Part shown: positions 54,183 through 61,899 of the stretch, in pieces
Numbering within the stretch: the first letter of the stretch is position 1
How the letters are laid out: each line of letters opens with the position of its first letter
DNA from: JBGAPH01 sp046349955
Lineage (GTDB): Bacteria; Planctomycetota; Planctomycetia; Pirellulales; JBGAPH01
Length of the DNA stretch: 64,000 nt
Direction: 5' to 3'
Assembly: GCA_046349955.1 (NCBI GenBank)
Contig: JAXMBI010000001.1
Span: 377,302-441,301 of the forward strand
Position numbers and translations under genes: made by a program
Notes under the pieces: generated by a model
The model's database searches: none
Told to the model about the DNA's origin: nothing
What the model saw: only the letters and a program-made list of their open reading frames with translations

Positions 54183-54446
54183 ATGGGAAAGATGACGGCT
54201 GCGCAGCTGCGCGCGCTGCTTGCGCCCGCGCTCTCGATCGCAGGGACCGTGGCGGCGCTCACGCCCACCAAAGTCGACGATTCGATCGTGCTGGGCGTGC
54301 AAAAGGTGAGCGAGAACGACACCGCGATCAACGTCGTGGTGAGTCTGATCAACCGCTTGGCAGGGACGCTGGAAGCGAAGAAGGGGCAACTCGGGCCGGA
54401 CGACGTGGCGGCGATTCACGCGGCGCTGGAAACGTTGCCCTGCTAG
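54183..54446 (+). CDS. Small helical protein opening the 54-59 kb cassette
   Basis: An 87-residue protein preceded by a strong GGGGAAAGGGG site. It contains 'AQLRALLAPALSIAGTVAAL', 'TPTKVDDSIVLGVQKVSEND' and 'LGPDDVAAIHAALETLPC'. The 'TPTKVDD' stretch with a following short helix resembles small holin-like or virion-associated proteins of phages, but this is weak evidence. It has no signal peptide by eye and only a moderately hydrophobic first helix. Its function is unknown. Confidence 0.6.
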   Translation: MGKMTAAQLRALLAPALSIAGTVAALTPTKVDDSIVLGVQKVSENDTAINVVVSLINRLAGTLEAKKGQLGPDDVAAIHAALETLPC

Positions 54447-54513
54447 AGCCGCGCGGCGCCAAGGCCTCGGGGGACTTTCGTCCCCCGCTCGCCTATTTGG
54501 GAGGAGGTGATCT

Positions 54514-54936
54514 GTGGATTGGGCCAATATGTGGCCGTGGATCGCGGCGGCCGTAGCGCTGCTGCTGGCAACCAATGGGGGCGGCGGCTTGGGGGGCGTG
54601 CTCAAGCAGCTCCTCTCGTTCCTGGGGCTCGACAAGTTGGCCGGCGGCGGCGGGACGATTCCGCCCGGCACGCTCAAGGCGCTCGAGGACGGCGCAGCCA
54701 AGGTGGCCGACGAGGCGGGCGGGCTGCTGAAGAGCCGCGCCGCCCTCGACGGCGTGATCGACGATCTGGGCAAGTCGGCGGCCCACCAGCACGACATGGC
54801 CACCGTGCCGGGCCGCGTGGCCTGCTACGACTGCTTGGCGAGTTGGCTGAGCGCTAACGGGGCGGCTGACCTGGCCACCGAACTCGATGGCAAGGTGCTG
54901 CCGCGGCTCGTGAAACGGGAGGTGGCGAGTAGCTAG
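54514..54936 (+). CDS. Small membrane-anchored protein of the cassette
   Basis: A 140-residue protein starting at GTG 54514. The ribosome site 'aggaggtgatct' is an exact match to the 16S anti-Shine-Dalgarno, with ideal spacing. An N-terminal membrane segment ('MWPWIAAAVALLLATNGGGG') is followed by a Gly-rich stretch and a helical domain ('IPPGTLKALEDGAAKVADEA', 'ACYDCLASWLSANGAADLAT'). A CxxC pair ('CYDC') lies in the C-terminal half. Strong translation is expected. The stop codon lies inside a heptamer repeat. The function is unknown. Confidence 0.65.
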   Translation: MDWANMWPWIAAAVALLLATNGGGGLGGVLKQLLSFLGLDKLAGGGGTIPPGTLKALEDGAAKVADEAGGLLKSRAALDGVIDDLGKSAAHQHDMATVPGRVACYDCLASWLSANGAADLATELDGKVLPRLVKREVASS

Positions 54937-54981
54937 TAGCTGGTAGCCAGTAGCCGGTGGCCAGAAGGTGTTTGGCCACCA
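54929..54981. repeat. Heptamer-repeat hairpin after the 140-residue protein gene
   Basis: Five tandem degenerate heptamers (consensus GTRGCYR) fill 54929-54963. The last, GTGGCCA, forms an 8-bp stem GGTGGCCA (54956-54963) with TGGCCACC (54973-54980), and further heptamers continue in inverted form as far as about 54998. The gene's stop codon lies in the first heptamer. The element differs in sequence from the other hairpins in this cassette. Confidence 0.6.
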
Positions 54982-55017
54982 GCCATGAGCTACAAGCCGC
55001 AAGCTCTCCGAAAACCC

Positions 55018-55524
55018 ATGGATCAACCCAATTACACGCTTCGCTGGCTGGCCGTGGGGCTCGTGCTGTTCGGGCTCTACCAGGGGAACGGCGGCAAATT
55101 GCCGTTTCCGCTGCCGGGCCCGGCGCCGGCCCCCAGCATGCCGATTGCCGCGCCGCCTGCCGACCTGCAGGCGGCGGTTTCTCAGGTGGCCAGCCTGGCG
55201 AAGGGCTTTCCGGCCGACGCCGTCGCGGCCGCCCCGCTCTATCTGGCGCAGGCCAAGCTGATCGAGGCCGACGGCGCCTCTGCAACGGGTGGCAGCCTGC
55301 TGAAAACGACCGACAGCCTGCGCCAGCTCAACACGCGCTCGGGGGGCCTGCTCTTTACGGCGCAGGGCTGGAAAGGCAAGCACCCGGAAATGGGCGCCGC
55401 GATCGATGCGGCGTTCACCCAAGCGATGGGCGGAACCGACAACAAAACGCTCGACGCGGCGCTCCGGCAACGGGCCGCCGCGGCCTGGCGGGCGATTGCT
55501 TGGGCGTTGAGCGGGGGAAATTGA
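55018..55524 (+). CDS. Membrane-anchored protein with Pro-rich linker
   Basis: A 168-residue protein starting at ATG 55018; an ATG 11 codons earlier (54985) is in frame but lies inside the repeat. The membrane helix 'LRWLAVGLVLFGLYQG' is followed by 'GKLPFPLPGPAPAPSMPIAA', a Pro-rich linker, and then helices ('VSQVASLAKGFPADAVAAAP', 'AFTQAMGGTDNKTLDAALRQ', 'RAAAAWRAIAWALSG'). The stop at 55522-55524 touches the next repeat's left arm. The function is unknown. Its layout matches a periplasmic tether. Confidence 0.6.
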   Translation: MDQPNYTLRWLAVGLVLFGLYQGNGGKLPFPLPGPAPAPSMPIAAPPADLQAAVSQVASLAKGFPADAVAAAPLYLAQAKLIEADGASATGGSLLKTTDSLRQLNTRSGGLLFTAQGWKGKHPEMGAAIDAAFTQAMGGTDNKTLDAALRQRAAAAWRAIAWALSGGN

Positions 55525-55604
55525 CCGCGGAGACGCGGAGGCGCGGAGAGGACAAGAGAGAGATCTGCTTTTGCATTTTCTCCGCGCCTCCGCGTCTCCA
55601 CGGT
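55524..55604. repeat. Long hairpin repeat, copy 1
   Basis: 26-base arms (55524-55549 and 55579-55604) pair with one mismatch around a 29-base loop. The arms are built from GGAGACGCGGAGGCGCGG. The element fills the space between the stop of the previous gene and the start of the esterase gene (55627), leaving only 22 bases. The right arm ends in the GGTGAAAAAA that is common to the family. Confidence 0.75.
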
Positions 55605-55626
55605 GAAAAAAGGATCCATAGCTGCC

Positions 55627-56316
55627 ATGCCCAAGATCACGTTTCAAATCCCGTTCGGCGGCCTGGTGCGCGAGTGCACGGTGTTCGTCCCCTCGAGCTA
55701 TGCCGGCAAGCCCACGCCCGCGGTGCTGGGCTTCCATGCCGGCCTGACGAGCGGCGAATTCTTCGAGCGGCAGACGCAGTTCTCTCGTTTGGCCGAGCGG
55801 CAGGGCGTTTTGGTGGCCTATCCCGAGGGCACGGGCCACTGGCAGACCTGGAACGCCGGGCATTGTTGCGGCTGGGCCCAGATGGAAGACGTCGACGACG
55901 TGGGCTTCGTGGCCCGCCTGCTCGATGAGCTGGCGGCGCGCTACAACGTGGCCCAGTTCTTTGCGACTGGCTTCTCGAACGGCGCCTGCCTTTGCCACCG
56001 GCTGGGTTGCGAGATCCCCAGCCGGTTCGCCGCGATCGCCGTGGTCTCGGGCAGCATGTGGGAGCGGCTCACGCCGCCGCAGAGCCTGCCGGTGTTCATC
56101 ACCCACGGCCTGGCCGACCAGAACATCCCCTGGGCCGGCGGCGTCGGCCGCGTGGCGATGCAGAAGATCAACCACCAGGCGGGGCAGGAGACGGTCGACA
56201 AGTGGGAGGCTGCCCAGTCGCGGGTGCTACTTGTTTTGCACCACTGGGGCCACGTGTGGCTGCCGGGCACGACGGAATCGGTTTGGGACTTTTTCAGCAA
56301 GCAACCGGCCATTTGA
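55627..56316 (+). CDS. LpqC/PHB-depolymerase-type esterase
   Basis: A 229-residue alpha/beta hydrolase of the esterase D/PHB-depolymerase group. The nucleophile elbow is 'FFATGFSNGACLCHRLG' (Ser117), the acid is Asp164 in 'ITHGLADQNIPWAGG', and the base is His209 in 'HHWGHVWLPGT'. It has 'AVLGFHAGLTSGEFFERQ' near the start. Family members hydrolyse short esters, feruloyl esters or polyhydroxybutyrate. There is no signal peptide, so it is cytosolic unless exported by a cassette component. The ATG at 55627 is preceded by AAAGGA at the end of a hairpin repeat. Confidence 0.82.
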   Translation: MPKITFQIPFGGLVRECTVFVPSSYAGKPTPAVLGFHAGLTSGEFFERQTQFSRLAERQGVLVAYPEGTGHWQTWNAGHCCGWAQMEDVDDVGFVARLLDELAARYNVAQFFATGFSNGACLCHRLGCEIPSRFAAIAVVSGSMWERLTPPQSLPVFITHGLADQNIPWAGGVGRVAMQKINHQAGQETVDKWEAAQSRVLLVLHHWGHVWLPGTTESVWDFFSKQPAI

Positions 56317-56395
56317 ACCACGGAGACACGGAGGCACGGAGAGGACAAGAGGGAGATTTTTGTGGCATGTCTCCGTGTCTCCGTGTCTCCGTGGT
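56317..56395. repeat. Long hairpin repeat, copy 2
   Basis: 26-base arms (56317-56342 and 56370-56395) pair with one mismatch around a 27-base loop. The arms carry ACACGGAGGCACGG in place of the GCG-based sequence of copy 1. The element starts one base after the esterase gene and ends 11 bases before the next start codon at 56407. Confidence 0.75.
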
Positions 56396-56406
56396 GAAAG
56401 AAAACC

Positions 56407-56625
56407 ATGACCCAAGAGCAGCCCCAACAACCGAGCGAGGCCAGCGCCCTGCTGCTGCGGATCGGCCGTTTCTTCGTGCGGCAGAAGCCGCTGGGCGTGG
56501 GCTTTCAGATCTGCCGGCTCGACGAGGCGGCCGTGACCGTGCTCGAGGAGCGGCTCTCGCTGGCGATCGCCGAGGTCCGCTGCCGCCAGCTCGCGCGGCT
56601 CGATTCCGTTTCCGATCCAAACTGA
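56407..56625 (+). CDS. Small soluble protein of the cassette
   Basis: A 72-residue protein between two hairpin repeats. It has 'SALLLRIGRFFVRQKPLGVG' and 'DEAAVTVLEERLSLAIAEVR', suggesting two helices with a basic middle. It has no signal peptide or Cys pair. The start ATG at 56407 follows the GTGAAAGAAAA end of the repeat, which may serve as the ribosome site. The function is unknown. The frame is intact, but a gene this short between repeats could also be spurious. Confidence 0.45.
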   Translation: MTQEQPQQPSEASALLLRIGRFFVRQKPLGVGFQICRLDEAAVTVLEERLSLAIAEVRCRQLARLDSVSDPN

Positions 56626-56703
56626 ACGGCGGAGGCGCAGAGGCGCGGAAAAAATGCAAAAGAAAATCTCTCTCTCCTCTCCGCGTCTCCGCGTCTCGGC
56701 GGT
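56626..56703. repeat. Long hairpin repeat, copy 3 (diverged)
   Basis: Arms at 56626-56651 and 56678-56703 pair at roughly 19 of 26 positions. It belongs to the same family as copies 1 and 2 by its GGAGGCGC units and by the GGTGAAAAAC end. It starts one base after the preceding stop and ends 11 bases before the papain-fold gene. Confidence 0.65.
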
Positions 56704-56714
56704 GAAAAACAACC

Positions 56715-57710
56715 ATGCCTAACTTACCCCGCGGTTTTCAGGCCTGGCCGCACGACGCCGTGGATCTCGAGCCCGGCGACATTGCCCGGATCTACGCGCA
56801 GGGTTTCGCCGGCGCATTGCCCAACGCGGCCGATCGCGAGCAGATTGCCAGCCAGAACGACGGCAACTTCGCCGATGCGGCGCAGAGCTACGGCTTGGCC
56901 GGGACCGGCGAAGGCAAGCTCTCGCTGCCGTTCCTGTCGGTGCTCAAGTTCAGCCGGGAAAAATACTCGGTCGCGCAGAAGACGGGCGACTGTGTGAGCC
57001 ACGGCACGCGCAACGCGCTCGACGTCAGCCGCGCCGTGCAGATCGACATCAAGGGGCAGCCCGAGGAATGGGGCGAGGACGCGGCCACCGAAACGATCTA
57101 CTGGGGGCGCGGGCATAGCGGCCAAGGGGCGAGCTGCTCGACGCTGGCCAAGTTCGTACAGAGCCGCGGCGGGATTTTGCTGCGGCTGCAGTACCCCGAC
57201 CTGGGCCTCGATCTGCGGAGCTACAACTGGCAGACCGGCGCCAACGGCAGCAAGGGGCCGCCCGACAAAGTGCTCGAGGAGATGCGCAAGCACCAGGTGC
57301 AAACCGTCTCCTACATCGACCCCGCGAACGATCCGCTGGCCCAGGCCCGCGATGCCCTGGCCAACGGCTATGGGATCTCCTGCTGCTCGGGCTACGGCTT
57401 CTCGAGCACGCGCGACAGCGACGGCATCGCCCGCCGGCAAGGTTCGTGGTCGCACTGCATGGCCTGGACCGCAGTCGACGATCGTGAGGAGACCAAGCAG
57501 AAGCACGGGGGGCCGCTCTTCTTGGTGCAGAACTCCTGGGGCTACAACTGGATCGGCGGCCCCAAGGTGAATCAGCAGCCCGACGGATCGTTTTGGATCA
57601 AGCCAAACGACGCCTTGGGCATTCTCAAGAGCGACGGCTCTTTCGTCCTCTCGAACATCCGCGGCTTCCCGGCGCGGAAGCTTCCCGACTACGGCACCAA
57701 CTACTGGTAG
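56715..57710 (+). CDS. Papain-fold (C1 family) cysteine peptidase
   Basis: A 331-residue protein with the papain catalytic set: Cys93 in 'QKTGDCVSHGTRNALD' (Gln88 as the oxyanion candidate), His247 in 'GSWSHCMAWTAVDD' and Asn273 in 'LFLVQNSWGYNWIGG'. 'QNSWG' is the family signature. About 80 residues precede the Cys region and could act as a propeptide. It has no signal peptide, so it is either cytosolic or exported by another route. Papain-type enzymes are uncommon among bacteria. The C-terminus 'RKLPDYGTNYW' is aromatic. The next gene starts six bases after its stop. Confidence 0.85.
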   Translation: MPNLPRGFQAWPHDAVDLEPGDIARIYAQGFAGALPNAADREQIASQNDGNFADAAQSYGLAGTGEGKLSLPFLSVLKFSREKYSVAQKTGDCVSHGTRNALDVSRAVQIDIKGQPEEWGEDAATETIYWGRGHSGQGASCSTLAKFVQSRGGILLRLQYPDLGLDLRSYNWQTGANGSKGPPDKVLEEMRKHQVQTVSYIDPANDPLAQARDALANGYGISCCSGYGFSSTRDSDGIARRQGSWSHCMAWTAVDDREETKQKHGGPLFLVQNSWGYNWIGGPKVNQQPDGSFWIKPNDALGILKSDGSFVLSNIRGFPARKLPDYGTNYW

Positions 57711-57715
57711 GACGC

Positions 57716-58174
57716 ATGAGCTTTTGTCTGCAGATCACCGCCGACCTGCCGCAGCTCGAGCGGACCAACGAGCTGCTCGCCGAGATCCTGCGCCAACTCA
57801 AACGCTTCCACCGGCCGCCCGACCCCGAGCGGCCCTTCCCCATTTTCACGGAGATCGCAGACATGCCCGGACGCATTACGTTCAACGTGCAGTTGCCCCC
57901 GGCGCCCGCAAACGGCGACGTGGCCGGCGGCGAGCTGACCGTGAAGATCGGCAACGATATCACGCTCAACCGCACGTTCAGCCCCGGCGATTCGCTGCTG
58001 GTCGACGAGGCCTTTGTGGGGGATCAAAACGCCCCGGTGCAGCTCTCGATCATCTACATCGACGACGCCGGCAACCGCTCTGCCAACCCCGGCGTGTTCG
58101 AGGGGGTGTTGCTCGACACCGTGCCCCCGGCCGACCCCGGAGCGCCGGGCCTGGTGATTACGGGCGAAGTATAG
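57716..58174 (+). CDS. Small beta-rich protein downstream of the peptidase
   Basis: A 152-residue protein starting six bases after the peptidase stop. It begins with a helix ('LPQLERTNELLAEILRQLKR'), a Pro-rich linker ('FHRPPDPERPFPIFTEIADM') and then a beta domain ('GRITFNVQLPPAPANGDVAG', 'LQLSIIYIDD'-like strands) reminiscent of an Ig/FN3-type fold ending in 'PADPGAPGLVITGEV'. The tight spacing with the peptidase gene suggests a partner, perhaps an inhibitor or binding subunit, but this is a guess. Confidence 0.6.
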   Translation: MSFCLQITADLPQLERTNELLAEILRQLKRFHRPPDPERPFPIFTEIADMPGRITFNVQLPPAPANGDVAGGELTVKIGNDITLNRTFSPGDSLLVDEAFVGDQNAPVQLSIIYIDDAGNRSANPGVFEGVLLDTVPPADPGAPGLVITGEV

Positions 58175-58232
58175 TTCCTGCCTGCGCGTTGTTGCGGAAT
58201 CGTTTGTTGCGAACCTTAGAGGCCCGAAACCC

Positions 58233-58682
58233 ATGAAAACGCTCTCTCTCCTCTTGGCGGCCTGCACGCTGCTGCTGGCGGGCTGCAACCCGCCTGGCCT
58301 GGCCAATCGAGCCGCGGCCGAGGATTACACCGCGGCCGTGGCCGCCGAAGCTGCAGTTGTTTCGTTGGGGGACGGCTCGGCGTCGTCGACGCAGTTGAAG
58401 GCGCCGAGCGGCGCGTTGCAGCTTGCTGCACTGAAAAGCCCGAGTCCCGCGACATGCGCCTGCGGCGAGGGGTGTTCGTGCGCTGCAGAACTTGCGTCGC
58501 TACGAAAGTATCGCGACCAGGCCGAGGCCTTCTTCCGAGCACGAGGCTACCGGGCGAGCGGCAGCCGACACCAACCGAGGCAGCCAGCGGCCGCCTTCAG
58601 CGATGGTTCTTGCGCCAACGGCAGTTGCTCGGTCAGCGGCTCTGGTCGGCCAATGCGGCGCGGTTGGTTTGGACGCCGGTAG
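58233..58682 (+). CDS. Cys-rich lipoprotein of the cassette
   Basis: A 149-residue lipoprotein: the signal 'LSLLLAACTLLLAGCNPPG' has a proper lipobox 'LAGC'. The mature part is Ala-rich, then Cys-rich ('SPATCACGEGCSCAAEL', 'DGSCANGSCSVSGSG'), and ends with 'RPMRRGWFGRR'. Paired Cys residues suggest disulfides or metal binding outside the inner membrane. It lies 58 bases after the beta-rich protein and six bases before the last cassette gene. Confidence 0.7.
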   Translation: MKTLSLLLAACTLLLAGCNPPGLANRAAAEDYTAAVAAEAAVVSLGDGSASSTQLKAPSGALQLAALKSPSPATCACGEGCSCAAELASLRKYRDQAEAFFRARGYRASGSRHQPRQPAAAFSDGSCANGSCSVSGSGRPMRRGWFGRR

Positions 58683-58688
58683 CGACGC

Positions 58689-59108
58689 GTGGAGTCGGTC
58701 GAGCCCTCGAGCAACCGGTGGTCTATGCGAATCTTGGCTCTCGTTCTGCTCGTCGATGCGTGGGCGCTCGTGGCTCAGTCCCAAGCCGAGCCCGGCGCGG
58801 AAGCGGTTGGCTCGGCCATCGCCCAACTCGGCGCCGTGGGGGTGTTGGGCTGGTACGCCTGGCACACGGCGAGCCGGACGTTGCCCAACTTGCTCAGCGA
58901 ATACCGGGCGGAGCGCCGCGACGAACGCGGCAGCTTCGAGCGGATGCTGGCCGAGCACCGTGAGGCGTTCGCGCAGATGCTGGCCAGCGAGACCGAGCAG
59001 TTCCGCGGCATCCTGGCCGAGCAGCGGGCGGCCCACGAGCGGCAGATCGAGCTCGTCACGCAATCGCTCGATCATCTAGCCGAACGCTGGGCGGGGCGCG
59101 GGCCCTAG
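58689..59108 (+). CDS. Membrane protein with coiled-coil tail, holin-like layout
   Basis: A 139-residue protein starting at GTG 58689; an ATG at 58725 is in frame. Two hydrophobic segments ('MRILALVLLVDAWALVA', 'AIAQLGAVGVLGWYAW') are followed by a long charged coiled coil ('RAERRDERGSFERMLAEHRE', 'FRGILAEQRAAHERQIELVT'). The layout resembles some phage holins or tail-tape accessory proteins. Its stop interlocks with that of the convergent ketosynthase-like gene. The function is unknown. Confidence 0.6.
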   Translation: MESVEPSSNRWSMRILALVLLVDAWALVAQSQAEPGAEAVGSAIAQLGAVGVLGWYAWHTASRTLPNLLSEYRAERRDERGSFERMLAEHREAFAQMLASETEQFRGILAEQRAAHERQIELVTQSLDHLAERWAGRGP

Positions 59109-60376
59109 GCGTCGCCCGCGCGGAGCACGATGGCCGCGGCTTGGCCGGTGGGCGCCTGATTCAAGACAAGCGCGGTCGGCGCGTCGAGCGGTTGTCCCGC
59201 TTCGCGGACGACATTCACCGGGCAGGTCGGATCGGGGCGCCGATAGTTGAGCGTCGGCACGAGTTGCCCGGTTTCGAACGCCACGAGCGCCGCCGCCAGT
59301 TCGACCGCCCCGCCCGCGGCGCCGAGCACCCCGAAGTAGCTCTTCGGCGCGGTAACCGCCACACCGCCGAGCAACTCGCGGATCGCCTGAGCTTCCACGG
59401 CGTCGTCGTGGCGGGTCGAGCGCCCGTCCGCGCTCACAAAACCCAACTGTCCAGGTTGCAGGCGAGCGGACCGAAGTCCCGATTGGATCGCGTGCCGCAG
59501 GGCGATGCCGCGCGGCTTGCGCTCGGCGCCCTGCGGCTCGCAATGGCTCGCATGCCCTACCAGCCAAGCGAGGGGTTTGCCCCGCCGCGCTTCGAGGTGC
59601 CGCCGGCTTTCGAGCACGAACACGGCCGCCCCTTCGCCATGCACCAGGCCATCGCGGTCGGCGTCGAAGGGCCGCACGGCGCCGGCTGGATCGTCTTCGC
59701 GCCGCGAAAGCTCATAACGTTGTCGGAAGGCAAACACCGTAGGGTGAATCCGGCAACTCGTCCCGCCGGCGAGCATGACGTCGGCCCCGCCGCGCCCAAT
59801 CGCCCGCGCCGCCTCGCCGAAGGCCAACAAGCTCGAGACTTCTCCCACCGAGATCGTGTTGTTCGGTCCGCGCAGATCGAGCGCAATGCTCACGTGACAA
59901 GCCGCCATGTTGGGCAAGTATTTGAGCATCCACAGCGGATAGAGCTCCGGCATTGCCCGCGGCGCCCAGAGCTCGCGGCGTGCGCGCCCTTCTTGCATGC
60001 TGGCCCGGAACGCCGGCGCCGCCTCCTCGAGCTCGAACATGATCATGTCGGCGCCCAGGGTGACTCCGCAGCGCTCGGGATCGACCAGGCCCGGCCCCAG
60101 GCCGGCGTGGGTCCAGGCCATGTCGGCGGCCGCGAACGCCATTTGGATGTCGCGCGACATGACCTTCAGGCTTTTGCGCGGCCGGACATAGGCCTTGGGC
60201 TCGAAGTCGGGCGCCTCGGCGGCCAGCCGGGACGTCAGGCCCCGCCCGTCGAACGCCTGGAGCAGCCGCACGCCGCTGCGCCCTTCGGCCAGCGCAGCGG
60301 CGAACGCAGGGCGTCCCACGCCCAGCGGACTTACCACGCCCCAGCCGGTAAGGGCGATGTCGGTCGGCGAACTCAT
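59105..60376 (-). CDS. Ketosynthase-fold protein lacking the Cys-His-His catalytic set
   Basis: A 423-residue thiolase-fold protein, aligned along its length with FabF-type beta-ketoacyl synthases ('VSPLGVGRPAFAAALAEGRS', 'FDADRDGLVHGEGAAVFVLE'). At the active-site Cys of FabF it has Glu179 ('GPNNTISVGEVSSLLAFG'). The first catalytic His is replaced by Asp317 ('FVSADGRSTRHDDAVEAQ'), and the second by Val350 ('KSYFGVLGAAGGAVE'). The Lys of that motif is kept. A Glu at the Cys position recalls chain-length factors, where the residue is often Gln. It probably pairs with an active synthase elsewhere. It is divergent from a desaturase gene. Confidence 0.8.
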   Translation of the reverse strand: MSSPTDIALTGWGVVSPLGVGRPAFAAALAEGRSGVRLLQAFDGRGLTSRLAAEAPDFEPKAYVRPRKSLKVMSRDIQMAFAAADMAWTHAGLGPGLVDPERCGVTLGADMIMFELEEAAPAFRASMQEGRARRELWAPRAMPELYPLWMLKYLPNMAACHVSIALDLRGPNNTISVGEVSSLLAFGEAARAIGRGGADVMLAGGTSCRIHPTVFAFRQRYELSRREDDPAGAVRPFDADRDGLVHGEGAAVFVLESRRHLEARRGKPLAWLVGHASHCEPQGAERKPRGIALRHAIQSGLRSARLQPGQLGFVSADGRSTRHDDAVEAQAIRELLGGVAVTAPKSYFGVLGAAGGAVELAAALVAFETGQLVPTLNYRRPDPTCPVNVVREAGQPLDAPTALVLNQAPTGQAAAIVLRAGDA

Positions 60377-60645
60377 ACCGCAAGTTTAGTCGGGGAAATC
60401 CCTGCCGCGAGCCCTGTCGGCGGCGGCCGGGGATCGATCTCCGGTCGGCCAACTGGCCCCCGGGCGAAGCGCCCTTAAGATGGTCCGGGCAGAACCGACG
60501 GAACTCGGCCGCTCCGTCAGAACCTCAAAGTGAAGTCGGCCGATAACCAATATCGCCCCCTCGGACTGGGGCGTAAATCGAACATGCGGATCGCAGGGGA
60601 GACGCCGTTCCTGCGGCCCGTTTGACCCGTTCGTTGGGAGCCCCC

Positions 60646-61794
60646 ATGATCCGCAGCGTCGCGATGACGAGGGACTCAGAGTTTTCCCTTGGCGCAACTC
60701 GAAGGCTCGTCAACGATCTCTTCGAGCCGCGGCCGGCCGTTTACTGGCTCGACTTCCTCGGCTCGCTCGTCCTCGGCGTAGCCTGCTTTTGGACGGTGCG
60801 GCGGTGGCCGCTGTTCGTGCCGGCGGGCTGGGCGCTCATGCTCTCGCCGTTGGCCTTTGCCGTGTCGGTTCTGGCGATCTACCGGGCGGCGAACTTCACC
60901 CACGAGTTGGTGCATCTACGGGACAAGAGGTTTCTGCCGTTCCGCATCGCCTGGAACCTGCTCTGCGGCATCCCCCTGCTGATGCCATCGTTCACGTACC
61001 ACACCCACGTGCGGCATCACGTGCGTCGCATGTACGGCACGCACGAAGACGGCGAGTACTTGGCCCTCGCTGCGGGGCCGCGATGGAAGATTCTGGCCTA
61101 CCTGTGCGAGCCGTTCGTGTTGCCGTTGTTGGCAGTAATGCGGTTCGGCTTGCTCACGCCGTTGTGTTGGCTCAGCTTGCGCGTGCGGCATTGGGCATAT
61201 CGCCACGCGTCGAGCATGGTGATCGACCCGCAGTTCATGCGGCCGTTGCCGACGCGGGGTGAACTGAAGGTGTGGCGTTTGCAGGAGGCGGCGACGTTTG
61301 GGTCGCTCGTCGGCGCCGCGGCGCTCCTCGCATGGGGGCGCCTGCCACCCGGATTCCTGCCGCAGGCGTACGCCACCAGTGTTTGCGTGCTGCTGCTCAA
61401 CCACGTGAGGACGCTCGGAGCGCATCGCTATGTTCACCACCGCGAGGAAGTCAGCTTCCTCGATCAATTGCTCGACAGCGTGAATTATCCCAGGCATCTG
61501 TGGACGGCCGAACTCTGGGCGCCGGTCGGGCTGCGCTATCATGCGCTGCACCACCTGTTTCCCTCGCTCCCCTACCACCACTTGGGAGCCGCGCACCGCC
61601 GGTTGATGGAGCAACTGCCGGCCGATTCTCCTTACCGGCAGACCGAAAGCCCCAGCCTGTGCGCGTCATTGCGGCGGCTCTGGCGCCAGGCGGGAGAACC
61701 GACGTCTCCTCCCGAGCGACTCGCGCTGCCGGGCGGCCGCATGGCGAACAACGCCCGGCTCGGCCGACGGGAATCGGCTGCGGTGAAATCGTAG
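60646..61794 (+). CDS. Fatty acid desaturase-type membrane di-iron enzyme
   Basis: A 382-residue polytopic membrane protein with the His boxes of membrane desaturases: 'HELVH' (86-90), 'HTHVRHH' (119-125) and 'HALHH' (299-303), plus 'LGAHRYVHHREE'. Membrane helices lie at about 36-80, 104-115 and 143-178. These enzymes use O2 and a di-iron centre to desaturate or hydroxylate acyl chains or carotenoids. The ATG at 60646 follows GGGAG. It is divergent from the pseudo-ketosynthase gene, so both may serve lipid modification. The exact substrate is unknown. Confidence 0.85.
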   Translation: MIRSVAMTRDSEFSLGATRRLVNDLFEPRPAVYWLDFLGSLVLGVACFWTVRRWPLFVPAGWALMLSPLAFAVSVLAIYRAANFTHELVHLRDKRFLPFRIAWNLLCGIPLLMPSFTYHTHVRHHVRRMYGTHEDGEYLALAAGPRWKILAYLCEPFVLPLLAVMRFGLLTPLCWLSLRVRHWAYRHASSMVIDPQFMRPLPTRGELKVWRLQEAATFGSLVGAAALLAWGRLPPGFLPQAYATSVCVLLLNHVRTLGAHRYVHHREEVSFLDQLLDSVNYPRHLWTAELWAPVGLRYHALHHLFPSLPYHHLGAAHRRLMEQLPADSPYRQTESPSLCASLRRLWRQAGEPTSPPERLALPGGRMANNARLGRRESAAVKS

Positions 61795-61899
61795 GTCGCG
61801 GCGAGCCTCCCACTCGAGATCGTGCGGTTGCAAGGTCGGTTGGCGGGCGGGCATATTCGTAGGAGCCCTGCTCGACCAACTTCTGCTTCCGCCGCCATT

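Noticed and set aside
54183..59108. Calling the cassette a prophage
   Set aside because: No integrase, terminase, portal, capsid or tail gene is present, and two holin-like layouts are weak evidence.
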